From the NCBI RefSeq assembly GCF_043876835.1, contig NZ_JBAWJZ010000003.1, forward strand, positions 1 through 64,000: a DNA stretch of 64,000 nt, read 5' to 3'. This DNA comes from Yeosuana sp043876835. GTDB taxonomy: Bacteria > Bacteroidota > Bacteroidia > Flavobacteriales > Flavobacteriaceae. Below the pieces are notes generated by a model. The model worked only from the letters and a program-made list of their open reading frames with translations, did not search any database and had not been told where the DNA came from. A program made the position numbers and the translations under genes. Of this stretch, positions 45,411 through 55,200 are shown one piece after another (the first letter of the stretch is position 1; every line of letters begins with the position of its first letter).

Positions 45411-45530
45411 ATAATTAATTTAAATAATAATTTATAATTCTTTTTGATATTAAAAAGAGGTTCAAATCTACTATTTAATTTTAATTTTAAAGCTGATTTT
45501 TGATAGGTTTAACAGAAAATGAAATGAAAT

Positions 45531-48038
45531 TTAATCCGTATTTACATTGCGTAATCTTAATGCATTGGAAATCACAGAAACTGAGCTAAAACTCATCGCC
45601 AAGGCTGCTAACATAGGTGATAACAGAAGACCAAAAAACGGAAATAAAACACCCGCGGCAATAGGTACACCTATACTATTGTAAATAAGAGCAAAGAAAA
45701 GGTTCTGCTTTATATTCGTCATAACCTTAGTGCTTAAATTATGGGCTTTTACAATGCCATGTAAATCTCCTTTCACTAGGGTAATTCCAGCACTTTCAAT
45801 GGCAACATCTGTACCTGTGCCCATTGCAATACCCACATTGCTTTTTGCAAGGGCCGGTGCGTCGTTAATACCATCACCTGCCATGGCTACTTTTTTGCCT
45901 AGATTTTGAAGACGTTCTACTTCACTTAATTTATCTTGAGGCAACATATCTGCTTTAAAGTCTGAAAGATTAAGTTCTTCAGCAACTGCTTTAGCTGTAT
46001 TCTTGTTGTCTCCTGTGAGCATCACAACATCAATACCTCGTTTTTGTAAGGTTGCAATCGCTTCTTTACTCGTTTCTTTTATCTTATCAGAAATCACCAC
46101 ATAACCCACCACGTGTTTATCAACCGATAAAAAAGATACTGTTTTACCTAACGATTGTTGTTTGGACACATCTTTTTTAAGTTTTTCAGAAATAGAAGCC
46201 TTTATTTCATCCATCATTTTTTTATTTCCCAAGGCTACTTTTTTAGACTCAATAATTCCAGTGACTCCTTTTCCTGTTACCGAATTAAAATCATCTACTT
46301 TTAAGGAGTTTAGTTTTTTTTCTTTACCATATGCTAGAGTAGCCTCAGCCAAAGGATGCTCACTATGGCCATTCACAGACATACTATATTGAAGCACTTT
46401 ATCTTCATCAAAATCACTTGACTCTGCCACCACCATATCCACCGAAGGTTTTCCTTCTGTTATAGTTCCTGTTTTATCAATAATAAGAACATCTATTGTG
46501 CTTAATGTCTGTAAAGCTTCTGCATTCTTGATAAGCACCCCAGACTTTGCCCCTTTTCCAACGCCTACCATAACCGACATGGGTGTTGCCAAGCCTAAGG
46601 CACAAGGACAAGCTATAATGAGTACTGCAATAGCATTTACTAACGCATAGACATATTTGGGTTCTGGGCCAAAAATCACCCAAAGTATAAATGTTATAAC
46701 CGAGATAGCAACAACAATAGGTACAAAATAGCCTGAGATTTTATCGGCCAACTTCTGGATAGGCGCTTGACTTCTGCTTGCTTTATTGACCATGTCTATA
46801 ATTTGGGACAGCAAGGTATCAGACCCTACCCGTTCGGCTTTCATAATAAAAGACTGTTTACCGTTAATAGTTCCCGAACTTACTTTGTCTTTTACAGATT
46901 TATGAACTGGCATAGGTTCCCCCGTAATCATGGATTCATCAATAGAACTTTCCCCTTCATGAATGCTTCCATCGACAGGAATTTTATCACCAGGCTTTAC
47001 ACGTAATAAATCGCCTATTTTAATAACATCTATAGATATGGTTTCTTCCTTTCCATCAATAACCCGAATGGCTTGATTTGGCGCCAATTTTAATAATTCC
47101 TTTACGGCGCTATTTGTTTTAGTGTGGGCACGTGCTTCTAAAACCTGTCCCATCAATACCAAGGTTAGAATAACTGTAGCAGCTTCAAAATAGACATGAA
47201 CGGTTCCAAATTCGGTTTTAAATTCTTGCGGAAAAAAGCCAGGAACCAGCATTCCAAAAACACTGAATGCCCAAGCAACACCGGCTCCAATACCTATCAG
47301 CGTGAACATATTTAGATTCCATGTTATAATGGATTTATAGGCGCGTTGAAAAAACATCCAAGTAGTATAAAAAACTACTGGAATGGATAATGCAAATTCA
47401 ATCCAATTCCAATATTTTAAATCCAATACTTCATACAACGGATTGTTTGGAATCATTTCTGACATCGCAATCATAAAAATTGGCAATGTAAAAGCCACAC
47501 TCCACCAAAATTTCTTAAGCAATTTTTTATAATTCTTTTCTTCTGCTGAAATATCTGCTTTTAATGGTAGTAAATCCATTCCACAAATTGGGCATGAACC
47601 CGGTTCATCTTTAACAACTTCTGGATGCATTGGACATGTGTATTGTGTCCCTGATTGTTGCTTTATACCCACTTCTTCAACTAAATCCATTCCACAAACT
47701 GGACAATCACCTGCTTTATCATAGGTCTTTTCACCTTCGCAATGCATAGGACAATAAAATGTACCTGTTCCTTTCCCTTTTGGTTTTTCAGGTGATTTAT
47801 GCTCGTGTGCATGTTGATGTTCTCCCGGCATAGAAATACTATATTGCCCATTACTATCTAACTCAAGTGCTACCTTAAAAGTTTCTAAAGGAATATGTGA
47901 GTTCATTTCAATAATGGCTTCTGCTTTTTGTAAATCTACCTGTGCACCAACAACGCCTTCAACATTATTAAGGGTTTTCTCAACATGAGACCGACAGCCA
48001 TTACAGCTCATTCCTGAAATCTTATAGGTATGTTTCAT
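45531..48038 (-). CDS. Copper-translocating P1B-type ATPase (CopA-like)
   Basis: 835 residues. An N-terminal HMA domain has CNGC (11-14). A His-rich spacer and two heavy-metal-binding YHS-like modules follow (CPMHCE...CPVCGMDL and CPMHPE...CPICGMDL). Eight membrane helices carry the CPC motif (ACPCALGLATP), phosphorylation site DKTGTITEG, HP locus SEHPLAEA and GDGINDAP. It exports Cu(I) or a similar soft metal from the cytoplasm. It lies downstream of the HMA-AraC regulator and cus genes on the same strand. Confidence 0.93.
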   Translation of the reverse strand: MKHTYKISGMSCNGCRSHVEKTLNNVEGVVGAQVDLQKAEAIIEMNSHIPLETFKVALELDSNGQYSISMPGEHQHAHEHKSPEKPKGKGTGTFYCPMHCEGEKTYDKAGDCPVCGMDLVEEVGIKQQSGTQYTCPMHPEVVKDEPGSCPICGMDLLPLKADISAEEKNYKKLLKKFWWSVAFTLPIFMIAMSEMIPNNPLYEVLDLKYWNWIEFALSIPVVFYTTWMFFQRAYKSIITWNLNMFTLIGIGAGVAWAFSVFGMLVPGFFPQEFKTEFGTVHVYFEAATVILTLVLMGQVLEARAHTKTNSAVKELLKLAPNQAIRVIDGKEETISIDVIKIGDLLRVKPGDKIPVDGSIHEGESSIDESMITGEPMPVHKSVKDKVSSGTINGKQSFIMKAERVGSDTLLSQIIDMVNKASRSQAPIQKLADKISGYFVPIVVAISVITFILWVIFGPEPKYVYALVNAIAVLIIACPCALGLATPMSVMVGVGKGAKSGVLIKNAEALQTLSTIDVLIIDKTGTITEGKPSVDMVVAESSDFDEDKVLQYSMSVNGHSEHPLAEATLAYGKEKKLNSLKVDDFNSVTGKGVTGIIESKKVALGNKKMMDEIKASISEKLKKDVSKQQSLGKTVSFLSVDKHVVGYVVISDKIKETSKEAIATLQKRGIDVVMLTGDNKNTAKAVAEELNLSDFKADMLPQDKLSEVERLQNLGKKVAMAGDGINDAPALAKSNVGIAMGTGTDVAIESAGITLVKGDLHGIVKAHNLSTKVMTNIKQNLFFALIYNSIGVPIAAGVLFPFFGLLLSPMLAALAMSFSSVSVISNALRLRNVNTD

Positions 48039-48140
48039 TTGTTGTTATTGTTTTTTATGATGTTATGATTCAATAGTGGATTGGTTTTACTAATAAGCAA
48101 AGGTCTTTTTAATTAAGAACTTAATTGTGTACAATTATGG

Positions 48141-48713
48141 TTAAATTGTATCTAATTTTTTTCGTATCCTAATGTTTTTAAAAGCAGATGGCGTTAGTCC
48201 TGTAATTTGTTTAAACTGTCTTGATAAATGTTGTGGACTACTATAATTAAGTTGGTAGGAAATTTGACTCAAGGTTAATTCGTTATAAACAATCAACTCC
48301 TTGGCACGTTCAATACGCTGTTCTATGATATAATGTTCTATGGTATTTCCTTCAATTTCAGAAAATAATTTGCTTAATTGAGAATAGTCCATCCCAATTT
48401 CTAAAGCAATAAACTCTGAAAAGTTTTGATTTTCTGGCTTTTCCTTTCCGTGATGGATAAGTTGAACAATGATTGTTTTTATATTTTTTACAATAACGGA
48501 CTCTTTATCTTCAACTAGCTCAAAACCTTCTTTTTCAAGGATGATTTTTAGTTTTTCTTTTTCCATTCCTGAAATATTCTGATCAAAATAGATGGTGCCT
48601 AAATCTACATGGTTGAAGTCTATATTGTTTTTAACCAATTCTTCCTTAACCACTTTAATACAGCGATTACAAACCATGTTTTTTACAGCTATTTCAATAC
48701 TGCCCTGTTTCAT
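48141..48713 (-). CDS. HMA-AraC fusion transcriptional regulator
   Basis: 190 residues. Residues 1-70 form a ferredoxin-like heavy-metal-associated domain with CNRC at 15-18. Residues 85-185 form an AraC-type double HTH with two helices ending SSPQHLSRQFKQITGLTPSAF. The metal ligand pair and DNA-binding domain in one chain suggest direct sensing of Cu(I) or a related metal. It is flanked on both sides by metal-export genes. Two perfect inverted repeats lie just upstream of its start and are candidate operators. Confidence 0.88.
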   Translation of the reverse strand: MKQGSIEIAVKNMVCNRCIKVVKEELVKNNIDFNHVDLGTIYFDQNISGMEKEKLKIILEKEGFELVEDKESVIVKNIKTIIVQLIHHGKEKPENQNFSEFIALEIGMDYSQLSKLFSEIEGNTIEHYIIEQRIERAKELIVYNELTLSQISYQLNYSSPQHLSRQFKQITGLTPSAFKNIRIRKKLDTI

Positions 48714-48725
48714 TTTTTTAAAACT

Positions 48726-48740
48726 AGTTTACCGTAAACT
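48726..48740 (-). promoter_or_regulatory. Candidate operator of the HMA-AraC regulator
   Basis: AGTTTACCGTAAACT is a perfect 7-bp inverted repeat around one base, 13 bp before the regulator's ATG. Its position suits autoregulation. Confidence 0.45.
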
Positions 48741-48754
48741 GTAAAAATAATACA

Positions 48755-48767
48755 TTATGATTCATAA
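48755..48767 (-). promoter_or_regulatory. Second inverted repeat upstream of the HMA-AraC regulator
   Basis: TTATGATTCATAA, six-base arms around a single central base, 14 bp further from the regulator than the first repeat. Possible second operator or promoter-proximal site. Confidence 0.35.
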
Positions 48768-48773
48768 TAAGGC

Positions 48774-48807
48774 TGAATTAGAAGCACTTTTAACAACTTC
48801 TAATTCA
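48774..48807 (-). terminator. Hairpin after the cus operon
   Basis: Stem TGAATTAGAAG / CTTCTAATTCA with a 12-base loop, 32 bp past the stop of the HMA lipoprotein. The T-tract is weak, so termination is uncertain. Confidence 0.4.
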
Positions 48808-48838
48808 ACCATTACTTTTATTTGTGAAATGGGATTGA

Positions 48839-49246
48839 TTATTTAGTTTGATTCATAGCCATTTCATGGTCATACTGGCAACAACTTGGTAATTCACTAT
48901 AAGCTTCTGGATTGGCTGACATTTTTTCTGTGTCATATCCTGATCCTGCAATAGCATTATGAATTGCCATTTCATTTGTTTTTGTATCATCAAAGGAAAC
49001 ATCTATTTTTTTTGCATCTACATCCCAAACTGCTTTTGAAACGCCTTCAACGCTATTAGCAGCTTTTTCAATGGTACTTTTGCACATTTCGCAATTTCCT
49101 CTTACTCCAAAGCTTATATTAGCCATGGCAACGTCTTTAATCTGTTCTGTTTTTGCAGTAGGTTCGTTGTCTTTTTTTGCTTCATTTTTACAACTTGTAA
49201 AAACTATTGCTGCAATTACTGATACACTTAAAATTAACTTCTTCAT
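48839..49246 (-). CDS. Periplasmic HMA-domain lipoprotein
   Basis: 135 residues. Lipobox FTSC near residue 19, then a short linker and an HMA-like domain with CEMC (about 54-57). A C-terminal segment has PSCCQYDHEMAM, offering further Cys, His and Met ligands. Likely a periplasmic copper chaperone feeding the CusABC-type pump, by position (29 bp after the adaptor gene) and by ligands. Not the CusF fold. Confidence 0.82.
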   Translation of the reverse strand: MKKLILSVSVIAAIVFTSCKNEAKKDNEPTAKTEQIKDVAMANISFGVRGNCEMCKSTIEKAANSVEGVSKAVWDVDAKKIDVSFDDTKTNEMAIHNAIAGSGYDTEKMSANPEAYSELPSCCQYDHEMAMNQTK

Positions 49247-49275
49247 GATTTTAAAATTTAATTATTTATTGATTA

Positions 49276-51015
49276 TTATTCTATTATTTGTTTTGTGCTT
49301 CCACATTTTAACATAGCATCTCCAAAGTATGGATTAAAAATTTCTTTATCTAAACTAAGCCAATAGGCTCCTTTATTATCATTTGCCATGGGACAAAACT
49401 GACTGTAAATTGTTTGATTGACACCAAATATTTTAATAGCATTTGTTAAACTCAACGACAAATGCCTAAAAGACATTCTTGCTTCCCCAATGTTGTTTGC
49501 ATTGAGAATTTGTTCAACTGATTTTTTTATTTTTTCTTCTGATGCCATCCAATTCATATGAGCATTTTGGTCTTTCAGCAATTCCATATTTACTTGTTTC
49601 AACTTTTCTGCAAGTATTTTGGATGATTGCTTTGCTGTTTCAAAATTATCTTTCACCAAGGCATCTTTTATTTTTAAGTATGCTTTAAAAACATCGTTTA
49701 ACTCTTCTTGAAAAATAGAAGGCACAGATATTCTATCGAGCTTATTTTCTTCTTCATCCATAACTTTTGGAACAGAAACATTCATCATACTTGGTTTGCC
49801 TGCCAACTGAGAAGCCGCATCGACAGTAAATGTCCCTTTTACAACAATTTCATCTCCATCTTCAAGACCTTCCTTTATCACATAAGTGTCTCCAAGTGAT
49901 GGCCCTAAAAGGACATTTCTTAACGTAAAGCTTACCTTATTGTCTAAATTGCTTTTCATATAAACGATGGAGCGCTCACCGGTCCACATGACAGCCGATT
50001 TTGGTATTACAATATCTTTGGAAGCCGATTTACTTGTATTGTTTTTAATAACTCCAGACACAAACATTTCTGGTTTTAGTTTATCTCCACTGTTTTTAAC
50101 CTCGACCCTTGCTGTTGCCACTCTTGTTTGTGGATTAATCAACGGGTCGATAAATGTAATGGTACCTTTAAAGGTTTCTCCTGGTAATGATTGTACCGTG
50201 TAACTTACCTCGTCTCCAACGTTCACCCAAGGCAAATCACTCTCGTATACATCAAACAATACCCATAATGCAGATAAATCTGCTATTTCGTATATTGGCA
50301 TACCGCGGTTTACGTAATCTCCTAATTCCACTTTTTTAGCGGTTATAATTCCAGATACATCAGCATTAATTGGAAATTGCTGAATCGGCTTTCCTGTACT
50401 TATTATGTTATCAATCGTATTTTTTCCAATTTTCCAGTTGAACAATTTTTGTTTTGCTGCTTCAAACAATTCTGGCTGTGTTTCTTTAATACTATAAGCT
50501 TGTAATAATTCTTCTTGAGCTGTTACCAATTCTGGTGAATACAGCATAGCTAATGTTTGTCCACGATGAACCTTTTCACCCGTAAAATTGATTTTCAAAG
50601 TCTCTATCCTACCAGGTATATGTGAAGATTGTGTATACAACTTACGCTCATCAATTTGAACCTTTCCATTTAATCTCAATTCTTTATTAGCTTGTTTACT
50701 GCCAACAATCATTGTTTGAATATTGGCCAACTTCATAGCGTCAGTTGTCATTTGAAAGCTATTTGCGTCAAGAGAAGAATTGTAGGAGTCTAAAGGAATT
50801 AAATCCATTCCACAAAGCGGACATTTTCCTGGTTTATCCATTCGAATTTGAGGATGCATTGAACAGGTCCAAATGGTTTTAACTGCTTGCTCAGTTTTAT
50901 GATCATGTTCTGATTTTGGAGTATCATTTCCTCCAAAAATGAAACTACCTAACAAGATTCCTATACAAAGGATTCCTATGGCTTTTATAATATTTTTAGT
51001 TTTTGTTTTCATCAT
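49276..51015 (-). CDS. CusB-type RND adaptor with heavy-metal-binding domain
   Basis: 579 residues. N-terminal membrane segment (9-27), then a YHS-like metal module with CSMHP and CPLCGMDL (about 50-75). The standard MFP body follows: lipoyl halves around 130 and 225, a helical hairpin and barrel. A DUF3347-like C-terminal region (about 430-560) with NDVFKAYLKIKDALV and an FCPMANDNKGAYWLS ending is probably a further metal-binding part. It belongs to the heavy-metal RND class. Overlaps the channel gene by 20 bp. Confidence 0.9.
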   Translation of the reverse strand: MMKTKTKNIIKAIGILCIGILLGSFIFGGNDTPKSEHDHKTEQAVKTIWTCSMHPQIRMDKPGKCPLCGMDLIPLDSYNSSLDANSFQMTTDAMKLANIQTMIVGSKQANKELRLNGKVQIDERKLYTQSSHIPGRIETLKINFTGEKVHRGQTLAMLYSPELVTAQEELLQAYSIKETQPELFEAAKQKLFNWKIGKNTIDNIISTGKPIQQFPINADVSGIITAKKVELGDYVNRGMPIYEIADLSALWVLFDVYESDLPWVNVGDEVSYTVQSLPGETFKGTITFIDPLINPQTRVATARVEVKNSGDKLKPEMFVSGVIKNNTSKSASKDIVIPKSAVMWTGERSIVYMKSNLDNKVSFTLRNVLLGPSLGDTYVIKEGLEDGDEIVVKGTFTVDAASQLAGKPSMMNVSVPKVMDEEENKLDRISVPSIFQEELNDVFKAYLKIKDALVKDNFETAKQSSKILAEKLKQVNMELLKDQNAHMNWMASEEKIKKSVEQILNANNIGEARMSFRHLSLSLTNAIKIFGVNQTIYSQFCPMANDNKGAYWLSLDKEIFNPYFGDAMLKCGSTKQIIE

Positions 51016-52258
51016 AGTCTTCTTTAGAAAGTAAATACTCTAATGTTGATTGTGCTATAAATTGATTTTTATTGGCGGTAATTGTTGATGTCTGTAACAT
51101 TAACAGGTCTTGGTTCATTCGCAAAATTTCTTCAAAATTGGTTCCAGAATTACTATAAGCTGCCATTAATAATTTAATTGCTTGCTCGGTGCTTTCTACT
51201 TGTGTTTGATAGAGTTCTTTAAGTTTTTTAGCTTTAGATAAATCATAATTAGCTTTACTGTAATTAGCTTGTAAGGTGTTTTTTACGGCTTGCTTTTCAT
51301 AATTTGCCGATTGCAACATAAAGTCTGCTTCCTTTTGTTTTGCGTTATATTTTTTTCTGAAAATTGGCAACGTAACAGAAAGCATAGGCATAATAGCGTC
51401 TTGCCCATTCATTTCAAGCCCAGGCACATCGCGTTTTGAAATGATTGAATAGTCTAAACCAACACCAATCATAGGATACCCTTCTTTTTTGGCAATGGTT
51501 TTTTGGGCCTCAAAAGAAGCTATTCTTTTATCTAGTTCTAACACTTTAGAATTAGAAACGAATAAACTATCAGAAACAATGGGAATTACAAACTCATCAG
51601 TCATTAATGAATCCGCAATATTTACAGCCTCATTCGCATTACGGTTTAACATACTATTAAAATCCACTCTTAATGGTTCGTTTTGGTCTTTTAACAACTG
51701 GATTTTGGTTGTGCTTTCATTGCGCTTAATATCAATTCTTACTACATCTACCATGGCTCCTTTTCCATTTTTAAACCTACTTAAAGCCAGCTCTCTGTAA
51801 CTATTTAAAATCTGTAGGTTTTTTTCTTCTAGCTGAATCATTTTGTTTAACTCATACAGTTCTGCATAGGTTTTTTTAATGCTTAAAAACACGTCGTTTT
51901 TTGTATCGACATATTTTTGAAACATCGCTTCTGCCATTAAATTAGCGGCGTTTTGCTTAGCAGCTAATGTTCCAAACCAAGGAAACATTTGCATTAAACT
52001 AAACCGAGCTTCTTGAGCGCCTACCCTAGTTTCTATCATTCGCCCAAAAGCGCTCATTGTCAAAGTAGGATCTGGTAACGAACTTACTTGTGGCGATTTT
52101 TGCATTGCCGCTTCAAACTGAGAATAGACGGCTTTTATCTTAGGATTATTTTGTGCTGCAATTTCCAAATAGTTTTGCAATGTTTGACTCGTTGCATGTA
52201 TTGAAAAGAGCAACAATACCAATAAAAATCCTTTTATATATTTATATGTTGTTTTCAT
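50996..52258 (-). CDS. CusC-type outer-membrane channel (TolC family)
   Basis: 420 residues with signal peptide (cleavage near ATSQ, residue 25). Coiled-coil halves with YLEIAAQNNPKIKAVYSQFEAA and the second at about 230-400. It forms the outer-membrane part of the metal efflux complex. Gap to the CusA gene is 2 bp. Confidence 0.88.
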   Translation of the reverse strand: MKTTYKYIKGFLLVLLLFSIHATSQTLQNYLEIAAQNNPKIKAVYSQFEAAMQKSPQVSSLPDPTLTMSAFGRMIETRVGAQEARFSLMQMFPWFGTLAAKQNAANLMAEAMFQKYVDTKNDVFLSIKKTYAELYELNKMIQLEEKNLQILNSYRELALSRFKNGKGAMVDVVRIDIKRNESTTKIQLLKDQNEPLRVDFNSMLNRNANEAVNIADSLMTDEFVIPIVSDSLFVSNSKVLELDKRIASFEAQKTIAKKEGYPMIGVGLDYSIISKRDVPGLEMNGQDAIMPMLSVTLPIFRKKYNAKQKEADFMLQSANYEKQAVKNTLQANYSKANYDLSKAKKLKELYQTQVESTEQAIKLLMAAYSNSGTNFEEILRMNQDLLMLQTSTITANKNQFIAQSTLEYLLSKEDYDENKN

Positions 52259-52260
52259 TA

Positions 52261-55200
52261 TTAATTTCGTTTAATTACAGATTCTCTCCAAAAAGCTTGT
52301 AAAACTGGCACGACAAACATGGTCATCAATTGAATAACCATGCCTCCAAATGTTGGTATCGCCATAGGGATCATAATGTCGGCACCTTTTCCTGTTGATG
52401 TTAACACAGGAAGCAAGGCAATGATGGCAACTGCTGCCGTCATCATAGCAGGCCTCACCCTTTTTTTACCAGCTTCTAAAACAGCTTCTCTAACACCTTC
52501 AATTGTTTTAGGTTGTTTCTCTTCAAATACTTGGTGAATGTAGGTTCCCATAATAACACCATCATCTGTAGCAATCCCAAACAAAGCAATAAATCCAACC
52601 CAAACAGCAACACTTAAATTGATAGGATGGATTTGGAACAAATGCCTCATATTGACATCGGCAACAGAAAAATTTAAAAACCAATCCTGACTGTATAACC
52701 AAAGCATTATAAAACCACCCGCAAAGGCAACAAAAACTCCAGAAAAATGAATGGATGATGCGATGATGGTTTTAAACTGAAAATAGAGCAATAAGAAAAT
52801 GACAATTAAACTTATTGGGATAACAATTGATAACTTTTTAACAGCCCTTATTTGATTTTCATAACTTCCTGAAAATTTATAACTAACACCTTTTGGAACT
52901 ACTAAATTACCATTAGCAATATTATCTTCAATTAGTTTTTGTGCATCATTTACAACGTCTACTTCAGCAAAGCTTTCCTTTTTATCGAACAATACATAAC
53001 CTACCAAAAAGGTCTCTTCGCTTTTTATCATTTGAGGTCCACGAACAAATTCAACATCAATAAGATCTCCTAAAGGTACCTGAACTCCTGTTGGTGTAGG
53101 AACCAATATGTTTTTAATTTTCTCTGGGTCATCTCGTAATTCACGTGGATATCTAACCCTAACCGGATAGCGTTCTCTACCTTCAACGGTTGTGGTGGTT
53201 TTCATACCGCCCACAGCAGTTTCAATAACTTGTTGTGTTTTCTCTACGCTTAAACCATAACGGGCAATGGCTGACCGATTAATGTTGAGCTGCAAATATG
53301 GTTTTCCAACAATTCTATCTGCAAAAACAGCTTCGCTCTTTACTGAAGGAACTTTCTTTAAAATGGTTTCCAATTTAAAACCAAATTCCTGAATAGTTTC
53401 TAAATCTGGGCCATATACTTTAATACCCATGGGAGCACGCATACCTGTTTGCAACATGACCAAACGAGTTTCAATAGGCTGTAATTTGGGTGCAGAAGTA
53501 ACTCCGGGAAGATTTGTAACCTTTAGTATTTCCTTCCAAATATCGTCTGAACTCTTTATTTTAGATCGCCAGTTTCTAAAAAACTCACCATTTTCATCAA
53601 GTATCAAATCTTTTTCGGAAACACCTTGCATTAATGCATCGTCATTGGATAACTTTTTTCCATTAATTAGTATGAAATTGTCTTGATTATCTACTTTAAA
53701 TCGCTTAGGGCTTCCGTCTTCAAAAGCGATATATTCTGGTTTGTAATTAATCATGTTTTCATACATGGAAATTGGAGCAGGATCAATGGCACTTTCAACA
53801 CGGCCCAATTTTCCAACTGAATTTTCAACCTCAGGAATATTGGCCACTAGCATATCCAATTTTTGAACCGTATTTTTGCTTTCTTCCAATCCAGCATGTG
53901 GCATTGACGTTGGCATGAGTAAAAAACTACCTTCATTTAATGTAGGCATAAATTCAGAACCGATACCAGGAAATGTTTCAGAAATTGCCAACCATGGTTT
54001 GGTGTCTTTAATCTTCCATCCTATTTTTTCAAATCCTTTACCTACAAATCCAAATGTGCTATCAAAACCAACCCAAACAAATAGCCCAAACAATAGGGTT
54101 ACTAATGGAATCAACATAAATTTGCCTTTGTTACTCAAGCACCATTTCAGCACAGGTTCGTAAAAATAAACGATGGCCAATAAGGTTCCCAATATGAATC
54201 CCATTAAAACCAGTATAAATAGATAGTTTACTATCAAATTGTTTTGAGGACCTAAAGGCAACCATTCTTCTGCTAAGAAAAAAGTAGCGACCAATAAAGT
54301 AATTCCTATATTGATATAGTTAGAATATTTATTGAATTGAAGTGGTAGTTTATGTTCAAACAACATATTTAAGCCCAATACACACAACGCTAAAGGAAGC
54401 CACATATGCATGAAAACAGTCAATAACAAGCCTCCAACAATCAAGATAATTCCCCAAATTCTTCTTACTCTTTTTTTGTCATAATTAATTCCAAAAACAA
54501 AATGTGCCAAGGCAGGCAGTACCACAATACCCAATACAAAGGCTCCTAGTAGTGCAAATGTTTTAGTAAAAGCTAGTGGCCTGAACAACTTTCCTTCTGC
54601 TCCAACCATGGCAAATACAGGAATAAAACTCACAACAGTTGTTGCTAACGCGGTTGTTATTGCAGAAGCTACTTCTTTGGTTGCTACATATATTAATTGG
54701 GTCAATTCTTTTCCTTTAACATTTTTATTTTCAGGCATTTCTAAATGCCTAATAATATTTTCAACAAACACGATACTGATATCAACCATGACTCCAATAG
54801 CAATAGCAATTCCAGACAAGGCAACTACATTTGCGTCAACACCTGCATACCGCATAATAATAAAGGTCATTAGTACTCCAACTGGCAATAAACTTGAAAT
54901 GATTATCGAGGCTCTTAAATTCATCATCAAGACGAGCACCACAATAATACTAATCAAAATCTCATGAGATAATGCCGTTTCTAACGTGCCAATGGTTTCT
55001 TTAATAAGTTGTGTACGATCATAAAAAGGAACAATAGTCAATTGACTTGTTGTTCCATCTGCCAATACTTTTTTTGGCAAACCTGAAGAGAATTCCTTGA
55101 TTTTGTCTTTAACATTATTGATAACTTCTAAAGGATTTGAACCATAACGAGCCACAACTACGCCACCAACTACTTCTGCTCCTCCTTTATCCAACACTCC

